From assembly GCA_963822295.1 (NCBI GenBank), contig CAWGHD010000002.1, positions 372,001 through 436,000 of the forward strand: a stretch of DNA of 64,000 nt, read 5' to 3'. Made by a program: the position numbers and the translations under genes. Below are positions 34,466 through 42,117 of the stretch, piece by piece. The notes under the pieces are model-generated. The model saw only the letters and a list, made by a program, of their open reading frames with translations, searched no databases and was not told where the DNA came from. Numbering within the stretch: the stretch's first letter is position 1; each line of letters opens with the position of its first letter. Source of the DNA: VRUE01 sp963822295. GTDB taxonomy: Bacteria; Actinomycetota; Thermoleophilia; Solirubrobacterales; 70-9.

Positions 34466-35365
34466 CTAGACCACGCGGTCGAGGGGCATGGAGAGGAAGA
34501 GCAGCGCCAGGTAGGCGAGCGAGAAGAGGTAGGTGCGCAGGGCCCAGCGCCGGTCGCCGCTGCGCAGCAGGCGCACGGCGCAGTAGATGAAGGCCGCGCC
34601 GAGGGTCATCGAGACGACCAGGTACTCGAGCCCGAAGGCGCCGGCGCAGAAGGGGAGCTGGGTCACCGCGTAGAGCAGCACGGTGTAGAGCAGGATCTGG
34701 CGCCGCGTCTCGCCCTCGCCGCGGACCACCGGCAGCATCGGCACGCCGACCTTGGCGTACTCGTCCTTCATCAGCAGCGAGAGCGCCCAGAAGTGGGGAG
34801 GGGTCCAGAAGAAGACGATCGCGAACAGGTAGAAGGCGGTGCCGCTGAGGCTCCCGGTGACCGCCGCCCAGGCGACCAGCGGGGGAACCGCGCCGGCGGC
34901 GCCGCCGATCACGATGTTCTGCGGGGTCGTCCGCTTCAGCCAGAGGGTGTAGACGAAGACGTAGCCGAGCAGGCCGGAGAGCGAGAGCGCCGCCGCCAGC
35001 GGGTTGACGGCAAGCGCCAGCAGCGCGAAGGAGGCGCAGCCGAGCAGCGTCCCGAAGGCGATCGCCGCCCGCGCGGAGATCCGCCCCGAGGCGACCGGGC
35101 GGTCGGCCGTGCGCGCCATCTGGGCGTCGATGTCGCGGTCTATCGCGTGGTTGATCGCCCCGGCGCCGCCGGCCGAGAGCGCGCCGCCCAGGCAGGTGAG
35201 GAGGACGAGCCCGACCGAGGGGTCGCCGGCGACGTACATCGTGGTCACCGTCGTGAAGAGCAGCAGCGACTGGACCTTCGGCTTGGTCAGCGTCAGGTAG
35301 TCGCGCACTGCTTGGGCGAGCGCCGGCGCTCGCCGGTCGATCGCCGCGGTTTGGGCGCCGCTCAT
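34466..35365 (-). CDS. ctaB: Protoheme IX farnesyltransferase (heme O synthase)
   Basis: A 299-residue polytopic membrane prenyltransferase of the UbiA superfamily that attaches farnesyl to heme B. The two Asp-rich motifs are NHAIDRDIDAQMARTADRP near residue 72 and the later YLFAIVFFWTPPHFWALSL with KDEYAKVGVPMLP. It has about eight spans. Heme O goes on to CtaA. The gene lies six bases after coxA2 and is part of the leftward coxB2-coxA2 operon rather than that of the canonical oxidase, which is curious given that coxA2 seems unable to hold heme a3. Confidence 0.95.
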   Translation of the reverse strand: MSGAQTAAIDRRAPALAQAVRDYLTLTKPKVQSLLLFTTVTTMYVAGDPSVGLVLLTCLGGALSAGGAGAINHAIDRDIDAQMARTADRPVASGRISARAAIAFGTLLGCASFALLALAVNPLAAALSLSGLLGYVFVYTLWLKRTTPQNIVIGGAAGAVPPLVAWAAVTGSLSGTAFYLFAIVFFWTPPHFWALSLLMKDEYAKVGVPMLPVVRGEGETRRQILLYTVLLYAVTQLPFCAGAFGLEYLVVSMTLGAAFIYCAVRLLRSGDRRWALRTYLFSLAYLALLFLSMPLDRVV

Positions 35366-35371
35366 CGGCTC

Positions 35372-37051
35372 TTAAGCTACCGGCTGCGTCTCGGGCGCCG
35401 GCTGCTCCTGCGCCGGGCTCGTGCGGCCGGAGATCGCCTCGCGGATGTCGCGCATCGGGCGCGGGCTGCGCACGTCCGGCAGGACGTCGAAGTTGTGGGG
35501 GTCGGGGGGCGAGAGCGCGAACCACTCGAGCGAGTCGCCGCCCCACGGGTCGTGACCCGCCTCCGGGCCGTTGGTGCGGCTCAGGATCGCGTTGACCAGG
35601 GTCAGGATGATGCCGTCGGCAAGGATGAAGGCGCCGATCGTGGCGACCAGGTTGTACCCGTCGACCCCGGTGCCGTCGAAGAACTTGTAGGCGTCGATCA
35701 CCTGGCCCTCCTCGCCGCCGGCGAGGAACAGCGGCACGAGGGTGAGCAGCGTGCCGAGCACCATGGTCCAGAAGGAGATCCGTGCCAGGGTCTCGCCCAT
35801 CGTCCGCCCTGTCATCTTCGGGAACCAGTGGTGGAGCGCCGCGAAGCCGCCGAAGACGGCGGCGCCGATCAGCGTGAAGTGGGTGGCGGCGGTGGCGTCC
35901 ACGGTGTTCTTCAGCTGCCAGGCGGCGCCGACGATCGAGTGGCTGAGCTCGGAGGCCAGGCCGATCGAGATCATCGAGATCGCGCCCGCGGCGAACAGCA
36001 GCGGCGCCCGCATCCTGATCGTGCCGCCGACCAGCGTCGCGATCAGGTTGAAGACGATCAGCCCGAAGGGGACGATCAGCGCCAGCGACATCACCATCGC
36101 GAAGTACATCCAGCCGATCCCGATCGGGGCGGTCAGCATGTTCTGCATCCAGGCGAGGGTTCCGATCACGGCGATCGCCACCAGCGAGCCGATGGTCGCC
36201 TCGCGGTTGAAGAGCGGTTTGCGCGCGAAGGCGGGCACGATCTCGGCGATCGCGCCCAGCGCGGTGATCAGGATCAGCATGTAGGAGCCGCTGAAGAAGA
36301 TCCAGCTCAGGTGCTGCCAGAGCAGCGGCGCACCGCCGGAGCCGTCGGCGAAGAAGACGCCGTCGAAGTTGCGGTCGATCGTCAGCATCGTGATCGCCGC
36401 CAGCAGGACGGGGCCGATGAAGATCATTAGCCAGGCGCAGATCGCGGCCGCCCAGGAGAAGACCGGCAGCCGCCTCCAGGCCATGCCCGGGGCGCGCATG
36501 TTGCGCAGCGTCGTCGTCAGGTCGATCGCGAGCAGCAGGAACCCGAGCGTCGCCAGGCCGGTCGCCGAAGTCCAGGCGTCAACCCCGTTGTTGGCGAGGA
36601 AGGTGAGCTCGGAGAGCGGCGGCAGAGGGTTGACCCCGGCCTCGGTCGGCGTGTACAGGAAGCCCGAGTAGAGGACCGTCGCACCGGCGATCACGAGCCA
36701 GGCGCCGAGCTGCCCGATCCGCGGCAGCGCCGTCCCGCGGGCGCCGATCTGAAGCGGGACCACGTAGTGGAAGAGGCCGAACGCGAGCGGCAGCGCGAAG
36801 AAGAAGATCGCCGTCGTCCCGTAGACCGAGAGCATCCGGTTGAAGCCGACCGGGGTGAGGAAGGAGTTTTCGGGGATCGCCAGCTGCAGGCGCATCAGCA
36901 CCAGCTGGATCGCGGCGACGAAGAGGAAGCCTAGGGCGCCGGCGATCAGGATCCGGCCGACGTCCTTGTGGTCGGCGCTGGTCGCGATCTCGGTCCAGCG
37001 GGCGCGCCTCTTGGGAAAGCCGTCGACGACGACCTCGGGGCGGGCGCTCAC
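35372..37051 (-). CDS. Heme-copper oxidase subunit I homologue lacking metal ligands
   Basis: A 559-residue membrane protein that aligns along its length with cytochrome oxidase subunit I (ADHKDVGRILIAG, PLQIGARGTALPRIG, NMRAPGMAWRRLPVFSW, ARKPLF, HHWFPKMTGRTMGE). The cofactor residues are replaced. Heme a His is Tyr77; HPxVY of the CuB/Tyr site is S254-G-S-Y-M258; the CuB His pair is Gln303-Asn304; the heme a3 His is Ala389; only His391, the second heme a ligand, remains. The K-channel Lys is also absent. I checked these codons on the DNA. The frame is intact, and the GTG start overlaps coxB2 (GTGA). A non-catalytic or differently liganded complex is inferred. Confidence 0.88.
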   Translation of the reverse strand: MSARPEVVVDGFPKRRARWTEIATSADHKDVGRILIAGALGFLFVAAIQLVLMRLQLAIPENSFLTPVGFNRMLSVYGTTAIFFFALPLAFGLFHYVVPLQIGARGTALPRIGQLGAWLVIAGATVLYSGFLYTPTEAGVNPLPPLSELTFLANNGVDAWTSATGLATLGFLLLAIDLTTTLRNMRAPGMAWRRLPVFSWAAAICAWLMIFIGPVLLAAITMLTIDRNFDGVFFADGSGGAPLLWQHLSWIFFSGSYMLILITALGAIAEIVPAFARKPLFNREATIGSLVAIAVIGTLAWMQNMLTAPIGIGWMYFAMVMSLALIVPFGLIVFNLIATLVGGTIRMRAPLLFAAGAISMISIGLASELSHSIVGAAWQLKNTVDATAATHFTLIGAAVFGGFAALHHWFPKMTGRTMGETLARISFWTMVLGTLLTLVPLFLAGGEEGQVIDAYKFFDGTGVDGYNLVATIGAFILADGIILTLVNAILSRTNGPEAGHDPWGGDSLEWFALSPPDPHNFDVLPDVRSPRPMRDIREAISGRTSPAQEQPAPETQPVA

Positions 37052-37746
37052 GGTCCCTGCCCTTCCGAGAGGATCCCGACCACCCGGTCCTGGGCGGCCT
37101 GGATGTCTGCTTTCTGGCGCTCGAGGAATTCCTCGTACTCCTCGGCCGAGACGACTTCGACCGCGGTCCTCATCGCGGCGTACGCCTGGCCGGAGAGCGT
37201 CGCCGAGGAGCCCGTGAAGGTGCCCTCCTCGTCGGCCCTGAAGAGGACCCGGTTGTTCTTGCCGGGGACCGCGTCGCGCTTGCCCGCCAGCTCGGGAACG
37301 TTCCAGGTGTGGATCACGTCGGTGGAGGCGAGGTCGACCGCGACCGCGGTGTCCACGGGAACGACCAGCTTGTAATAGGAGAACGTTTCGTTCGGATAGT
37401 CGTAGCGCCACAGCCACTGCTGGCCCGTCGCCTCGATTCGCAGCGGCTCGGACTTGGCCGCCTGCAGGCCGTTCTCTCCGGTCGCCGGCGTTTCGCGCGC
37501 GTTGTCCGTGTAGACGATGCCGGCGATCAGGATGACCGTGGCGAAGATCGTGAGCACGGCGCCGACCCGGAACTGGAGCCCGCGCCCGCCGCTGATCTGG
37601 CGGGGCTCGGCGCCGCGCTCGCTGCGGTAGCGGCGCAGCGCGTAGAAGAGCGCGGCGTTGACCGCCACGACGATGATCGCGGCGGCGATGAAGCCGATCG
37701 TCACGAGGGTGTCGATCTGGTCCGTGCCAGGGGAATTGGGCGCCAA
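37048..37746 (-). CDS. Oxidase subunit II homologue lacking the CuA centre
   Basis: A 232-residue protein with two membrane spans (near residues 14-36 and 60-80) and a cupredoxin domain. TGQQWLWRYDYP, DVIHTWNVPELAGKRDAVPG and the loop GSSATLSGQAYAAM line up with subunit II, but the CuA ligands are changed: both Cys are Ser181 and Ser185, His is Tyr189; His146 and Met192 remain. I checked the three codons on the DNA. The start is TTG at 37746; no better start is in frame. It is the first gene of the operon with coxA2 and ctaB. Unlike quinol-oxidase CyoA, its partner subunit I has lost its centres as well. Confidence 0.86.
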   Translation of the reverse strand: MAPNSPGTDQIDTLVTIGFIAAAIIVVAVNAALFYALRRYRSERGAEPRQISGGRGLQFRVGAVLTIFATVILIAGIVYTDNARETPATGENGLQAAKSEPLRIEATGQQWLWRYDYPNETFSYYKLVVPVDTAVAVDLASTDVIHTWNVPELAGKRDAVPGKNNRVLFRADEEGTFTGSSATLSGQAYAAMRTAVEVVSAEEYEEFLERQKADIQAAQDRVVGILSEGQGP

Positions 37747-37774
37747 AGCGCGGCCATCCTATACTCGCGCGCTG

Positions 37775-38722
37775 ATGCGGAGCCCCTCCCGGCCATCTCC
37801 GGCGCTAAGGGTGGCCCTGCGCGCCGGGGCGGCCGGTGCCGTCGCCGCGGCCGTCGCCGTGCCGCTGCTGCGCCGCCGGGCCCGGATCCCGGCCCCCGTG
37901 ACCGTCGCCGCCTGCGCCGGCGGGCCCCTCGCGCTCGCCGTCCTGCGGCCTCGCACGCCGGGCCGCGACGTCGCCCTCTTCGCCCTCCAGATGTGGGCCT
38001 TCACGATGGTCCACGAGCTCCCCTACGACGACCCGGAGGGCCTGCGGCGGCGGCTCCGCACCCGCTACCCGATCGTCCTCGACCGCGTGATCGGGCTCGG
38101 CGCGCTCCCCAACGCCCGCCTCCAGCGGGCCCTCGCCCGGGTGCCCGGCATCGGCCGCGTCAACCTGTTCCTGACCTGGGTCCACTGGCTCTGGTTCCTC
38201 GAGCCCTACTTCGCGCTGCTCTTCATCCTGGTGCGCCACCCCGAGCATTTCCCGCGGGCGGCGCGCCGCCTCGCCGCGGTCTTCGACCTCGGCTGCGTCG
38301 GCTACTTCGCGGCGCCGACCGCGCCGCCCTGGTGGGCCGCCGAGCAGGGCCTGACCGGAGACGAGGACGTGCGGCGGATCATGCAGGAGGTCGGGGAAGA
38401 CTTCTGGGGCTCCGCCTGGCCGCGGATGTACGCCGCCCTGGGCGGCAATCCGTGGGCGGCGATGCCCTCGCTCCATTTCGCCACCTCGCTGATCGTCGCC
38501 GACTCGCTCGCCGAAACCGGCCGGGCCGGCGGCGCGGTCGGCTGGGCCTATGCGTCGACGCTCGGCTTCGCCCTCGTCTACCTGGGAGAGCATTACGTCA
38601 CCGACCTCGCCGCCGGGGCGGCGCTGGCGCTCGGCGTCCGCAAGGGCGAGACGATGGCCGAGCCGCTCGTCCACGGGGTCAATCGACGCCTGCAGAGCCT
38701 GGAGCGTCTCGCGAACGGGTAG
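37775..38722 (+). CDS. PAP2-like membrane phosphatase/phosphotransferase
   Basis: A 315-residue membrane protein with about six spans. The PAP2 phosphatase motifs are present in the form MPSLHFATS (His as acid) and GEHYVTDLAAG (nucleophile His), with an upstream Arg/Lys-containing segment less clear. The layout resembles the inositol phosphorylceramide synthase-like PAP2 subgroup. The likely substrate is a lipid phosphate. TATACT at 37760-37765 precedes the ATG by nine bases, and the divergent coxB2 start is only 28 bases away, so the two promoters must overlap. Confidence 0.82.
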   Translation: MRSPSRPSPALRVALRAGAAGAVAAAVAVPLLRRRARIPAPVTVAACAGGPLALAVLRPRTPGRDVALFALQMWAFTMVHELPYDDPEGLRRRLRTRYPIVLDRVIGLGALPNARLQRALARVPGIGRVNLFLTWVHWLWFLEPYFALLFILVRHPEHFPRAARRLAAVFDLGCVGYFAAPTAPPWWAAEQGLTGDEDVRRIMQEVGEDFWGSAWPRMYAALGGNPWAAMPSLHFATSLIVADSLAETGRAGGAVGWAYASTLGFALVYLGEHYVTDLAAGAALALGVRKGETMAEPLVHGVNRRLQSLERLANG

Positions 38723-38732
38723 CGTCCCGGAA

Positions 38733-39887
38733 GTGTCCGAGGAGGAGAGCTCGGTCAAGGAAGCTCCGGACGGGGCCGACGACACCGCCGAACTCAGCCG
38801 TGCCGCGCAGCTGCCGCTGTTCACGAAGCGGCGTGCCGTGCAGAGCGCGATCGTCGTCTTCGTCCTGCTCGGCTCGATCTACTTCCTCTTCCCGAAGCTG
38901 GTCGGCCTCGGCGACTCGCTGAGCAAGCTCGACGAGGCCAACCCGGTCTGGATCGCCGTCGCGATCGGCTTCAGCGCGGCGTCCTTCGGCGCCTACATCG
39001 CCCTCTTCAAGGCGGTGGTGGGAGGCGACGCGCTGCGCCTCTCCTGGCGGGAGACCTACGAGATCAACATGGCCGGGCTGGCCGCGACCCGGCTCTTCTC
39101 GGCCGGCGGCGCGGGGGGGATCGTGCTCACCTACTGGGCCCTGCGCAAGGCCGGCATGCCCCGTCACGAGGTCGGCCGCCGGATGGTCGCCTTCCTCACG
39201 CTCCAGTACGCCTTCTACCCGATCGCGCTGATCCTCTTCGGGGTGCTCCTGCGAACCGGCGTGATGAACGGCAAGGACTCCGTCGAGCTGACGATCATCC
39301 CGGCCGGCGTCGCCGGCCTGCTGCTGGTGATCGGGCTGCTGATCGCGCTGATACCCCCCGACCTGACGCAGCGGGCGGAGTCCTTCGCCAAGGCGCACGG
39401 CGGCGAGCTCGCCCAGTCGCTCGCCGCCAAAGCCGCCAAAGTCCCGGTCATCCTCGGGGAGGGCTTCCGCTTCGCGCTCGGGATCTTCGCCCACCCCTCG
39501 CGCGGCGGCCTGGCGGTGATCGGGGCGGGCGGCTACTGGGCGACGAGCATCGGCGTCCTCTGGGCCTCCTTCCACGCCTTCGGGGTCCAGGTGCCGCTCG
39601 CGGTCGTCGTCCAGGGGTTCTTCCTCGGCATGGTCGCCAACCTCTTTCCGCTGGCGCCGGCGGGTGTCGGGGCGGTGGACGCCGGCATGATCGGCGCCTT
39701 CGTCCTCTTCGGGATACCGGAGGAAACCGTCTTCCCGGCGATCCTCGTCTACCGTTTCGTCGCCTTCTGGCTGCCGATCCCCCTGGGCGTGATCGCCTTC
39801 TTCCAGCTGCGCAAGACGGTGCAGCACTGGGAGGACGACGGGCGGCCGATCAAGCGCGAGAAGCCCTTGGCCGACTCGGTACTATAA
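38733..39887 (+). CDS. YbhN/LPG-synthase-like membrane protein
   Basis: A 384-residue protein with about eight membrane spans and an acidic N-terminal tail. It matches the lysylphosphatidylglycerol synthase transmembrane (UPF0104/YbhN) family: ATRLFSAGGAGGIVLTYWAL, then MVANLFPLAPAGVGAVDAGM near residue 300, the family's conserved P-GG-G block. Members act in lipid flipping or glycolipid assembly. The start is GTG at 38733, ten bases after the PAP2 gene, suggesting co-transcription and a joint role in lipid metabolism. Confidence 0.85.
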   Translation: MSEEESSVKEAPDGADDTAELSRAAQLPLFTKRRAVQSAIVVFVLLGSIYFLFPKLVGLGDSLSKLDEANPVWIAVAIGFSAASFGAYIALFKAVVGGDALRLSWRETYEINMAGLAATRLFSAGGAGGIVLTYWALRKAGMPRHEVGRRMVAFLTLQYAFYPIALILFGVLLRTGVMNGKDSVELTIIPAGVAGLLLVIGLLIALIPPDLTQRAESFAKAHGGELAQSLAAKAAKVPVILGEGFRFALGIFAHPSRGGLAVIGAGGYWATSIGVLWASFHAFGVQVPLAVVVQGFFLGMVANLFPLAPAGVGAVDAGMIGAFVLFGIPEETVFPAILVYRFVAFWLPIPLGVIAFFQLRKTVQHWEDDGRPIKREKPLADSVL

Positions 39888-39931
39888 AAAGTGAAGTATT
39901 AGACTCCCAGGCGACGAAAGACGACCCGAAG

Positions 39932-40948
39932 ATGACTGAGACTGACGGCAAGAAGATCGAGAACGTGATCATCGTCGGCGGCGGCCCCGCCGGCTACACG
40001 GCCGCTCTCTACACGGCGCGGGCCAACCTCGAGCCGCTCGTGATCGAGGGCTTCCAGTGGGGCGGGCAGCTCCAGAACACGACCGACGTCGAGAACTACC
40101 CGGGCTACCCCGAGGGGATCATGGGGCCGGAGATGATGAACGAGTTCCGCGCCCAGGCTGAGCGCTTCGGGACCCGCTTCGTCAGCGACGACGTCGACCG
40201 CGTCGAGCTCTCCGACGGCGGCATCCAGAAGGTCTACCTCGGCGACGAGGAGCACCTCGCCCGCACCGTGATCCTGGCGATGGGCGCCGAGCCGCGCCGG
40301 ATCGGCGTCCCCGGGGAGATCGAGCTCGGCGGCCGCGGCGTCTCCACCTGCGGCGTCTGCGACGGGGCCTTCTTCAAGGACCAGGACGTGGCCGTGATCG
40401 GCGGCGGCGACTCGGCGATGGAGGACGCGATCTTCATCTCCAAGTTCGCCAAGGACCTCACCGTGGTCAACCGGCGCGACGAGTTCCGGGCTTCGAAGAT
40501 CATGCACGACCGCGCCGCGGAGCAGGCCAACATCGGCTTCAGGACGCCCTACGTCCCGGAGGAGTTCGTCGCCGGCGAGGACGGCAAGCTCGACCGGGTG
40601 CGGCTGCGCAACGTCGAGACCGACGAGGTCGAGGAGCTCGCCGTCGACGGCGCCTTCGTGGCGATCGGCCACATCCCCAAATCGGAGATCGTCAGGGACC
40701 AGGTCGACACCGACGACGGGGGCTACATCGTCACCGAGGGCGGCTCGACGAGGACCAACCTGGCCGGCGTCTTCGCCGTCGGCGACGTCGTCGATCACAC
40801 CTATCGCCAGGCGGTCACCGCCGCCGGCTCCGGCTGCAAGGGCGCGCTCGACGCCGAGTGGTACCTGCGCGACACGCCTCCCTCGCCCGAGGCCCACTGG
40901 CAGCGGGGCGGCGAGCCGGTCGAGATCGCCCCGACGCCGACCTCGTAG
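39932..40948 (+). CDS. trxB: Thioredoxin reductase
   Basis: A 338-residue FAD/NADPH enzyme that reduces thioredoxin. The FAD motif VIIVGGGPAGYTAALYTARA is near residue 12; the redox pair is STCGVCDGAFF (CGVC where CATC is more usual) near residue 148; the NADPH motif VAVIGGGDSAMEDA follows; GVFAVGDVVDHTYRQAVTAAG closes the FAD site. It ends one base before the convergent VOC gene. The C-terminus has about 20 residues beyond the usual length. Confidence 0.95.
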   Translation: MTETDGKKIENVIIVGGGPAGYTAALYTARANLEPLVIEGFQWGGQLQNTTDVENYPGYPEGIMGPEMMNEFRAQAERFGTRFVSDDVDRVELSDGGIQKVYLGDEEHLARTVILAMGAEPRRIGVPGEIELGGRGVSTCGVCDGAFFKDQDVAVIGGGDSAMEDAIFISKFAKDLTVVNRRDEFRASKIMHDRAAEQANIGFRTPYVPEEFVAGEDGKLDRVRLRNVETDEVEELAVDGAFVAIGHIPKSEIVRDQVDTDDGGYIVTEGGSTRTNLAGVFAVGDVVDHTYRQAVTAAGSGCKGALDAEWYLRDTPPSPEAHWQRGGEPVEIAPTPTS

Positions 40949-41278
40949 CTAGGTCGCGGCCGCGAGGGCGAAGGGGCTGCCCTCGGAGTCGCGGCAGATC
41001 GCCCAGCGCTCGCCGGGGTGGACGATGGAGCCGCCCAGCTCACGGACCCGCTCGAGGGCGCCCGGCAGGTCGGCGACCGTGAAGTAGGGGAGGGAGGCGG
41101 TGTCGCCGGGACCGCGGCCGCGCTCGTGGATGCCGAGGCGCAGGCCGTCCTCGGTCGCTTCCCAGCCCGCCCCCGCCTCGGCCTCCCTCGGCTCCAGCTC
41201 GGCGCCGAGCACACCGCGCCAGAAATTGCGGGCGCGCTCGGGGTCGTCGGCGGGAAACTCGACGAGCGGCGCCGGCAT
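40949..41278 (-). CDS. VOC (glyoxalase-like) family protein
   Basis: A 109-residue protein of the vicinal oxygen chelate fold with one beta-alpha-beta-beta-beta repeat pair. VEFPADDPERARNFWRGVLG and YFTVADLPGALERVRELGG are the typical paired motifs, and AICRDSEGSPFALA the closing strand. Metal ligands are not complete in the usual places, so it could be a binding protein rather than an enzyme. It lies two bases downstream of greA in the same direction. Confidence 0.82.
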   Translation of the reverse strand: MPAPLVEFPADDPERARNFWRGVLGAELEPREAEAGAGWEATEDGLRLGIHERGRGPGDTASLPYFTVADLPGALERVRELGGSIVHPGERWAICRDSEGSPFALAAAT

Positions 41279-41280
41279 CG

Positions 41281-41763
41281 CTAGCCGACGAGCTTTTCGA
41301 CGACGAATGTCCGCGACCCCTTCGGGGTCTCGACTTTGACCGGCCTGCCCACCTTGGCGTCCATCAGGGCCCGCCCGATCGGCGACTCGGCCGAGAGCCG
41401 GCCCTCGGCGAGGTTCGCCTCGGTCGAGCCGACCAGCGTCCAGGTGTTGAGCTTGCCGCTCGATTCGTCGAGGACCTCGGCCGAACGGCCGAACGCGAAA
41501 GCATCCGCTGCGGCACCGTCGGTCTCGACCACGACCGCGTTGTGGAGCCGTTCGCGCAGGCGCTTGATCTTCGTCTCCAGGTGGGCCTGGTCCTCTTTGG
41601 CGATGTGGTACTCGGCGTTCTCCTTGAGGTCGCCTTCCTCGCGGGCGACCTTGATCCGCGCCGCCATCGCCACCCGCCGCGGCCCTTCGAGCTCCGCGAT
41701 CTCCTCGCGCAGCGCCTCGAGGCCCTCCTCGGTGATCGGCTCGCCGCCGGTTTGCTCGCTCAT
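41281..41763 (-). CDS. greA: Transcription elongation factor GreA
   Basis: A 160-residue factor that enters the RNA polymerase secondary channel and triggers cleavage of backtracked RNA. The N-terminal coiled coil carries the tip acidic residues in AREEGDLKENAEYHIAKE; the C-terminal FKBP-like domain has WTLVGSTEANLAEGRLSAESPIG-type sequence and KVETPKGSRTFVVEKL. Length is normal. It is followed by the VOC gene two bases later and is divergent from the zinc-finger gene. Confidence 0.95.
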   Translation of the reverse strand: MSEQTGGEPITEEGLEALREEIAELEGPRRVAMAARIKVAREEGDLKENAEYHIAKEDQAHLETKIKRLRERLHNAVVVETDGAAADAFAFGRSAEVLDESSGKLNTWTLVGSTEANLAEGRLSAESPIGRALMDAKVGRPVKVETPKGSRTFVVEKLVG

Positions 41764-41803
41764 CGGCTGCAGGCTAGTCGAACCCCCTTGACGGTGAGGC
41801 CGG

Positions 41804-42101
41804 ATGGCCTACGGTCTGTCGTACGCCTTCCTCCTGCACACATCTGGACGCGATCGAGCTCACCGACCTGCCCGCCGAGATTCCGGGGTGTGAGGAGTGT
41901 CTGGCATCGGGGACGCGCTGGGTCCATCTGCGGATGTGCCAGTCGTGCGGCCACATCGGCTGCTGCGACAACTCCGAGGGCAGGCACGCCACCGCGCACT
42001 TCGCTGCGACCGGGCACCCGATCATCCGCTCGGCGGAGCCCGGCGAGGACTGGAGCTGGTGCTACGAGGACGAGGTGATGTTCCGCCTCCGTCACGAATG
42101 A
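41804..42101 (+). CDS. UBP-type zinc-finger protein (start region disrupted)
   Basis: A protein of about 95 residues with a UBP-type zinc finger. CTHLD, GCEECLASGTRWVHLRMC, CGHIGCCDNSEGRHATAHF and GHPIIRSAEPGEDWSWCY show the full Cys/His set of the ZnF-UBP fold. The conserved frame runs to the TGA at 42101 but has no ATG, GTG or TTG between the upstream stop and the finger. The ATG at 41804 (MAYGLSYA) is in another frame, so a single-base error near 41830 is likely. It immediately precedes a thioredoxin-reductase-like gene, an association I recall in other actinobacteria. Confidence 0.7.
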
Positions 42102-42117
42102 CGGGGAGGGGAGGCTC

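Noticed and set aside
35372..37746. The second oxidase pair as a cbb3-type oxidase or a quinol oxidase
   Set aside because: Subunit I aligns with the A-type proteins rather than CcoN, and quinol oxidases keep the heme a3-CuB ligands that are missing here.
35372..37746. The missing ligands as a product of sequence error
   Set aside because: The replaced residues are scattered over two genes, each change is a substitution within an open, well-aligned frame, and the flanking family motifs are intact.
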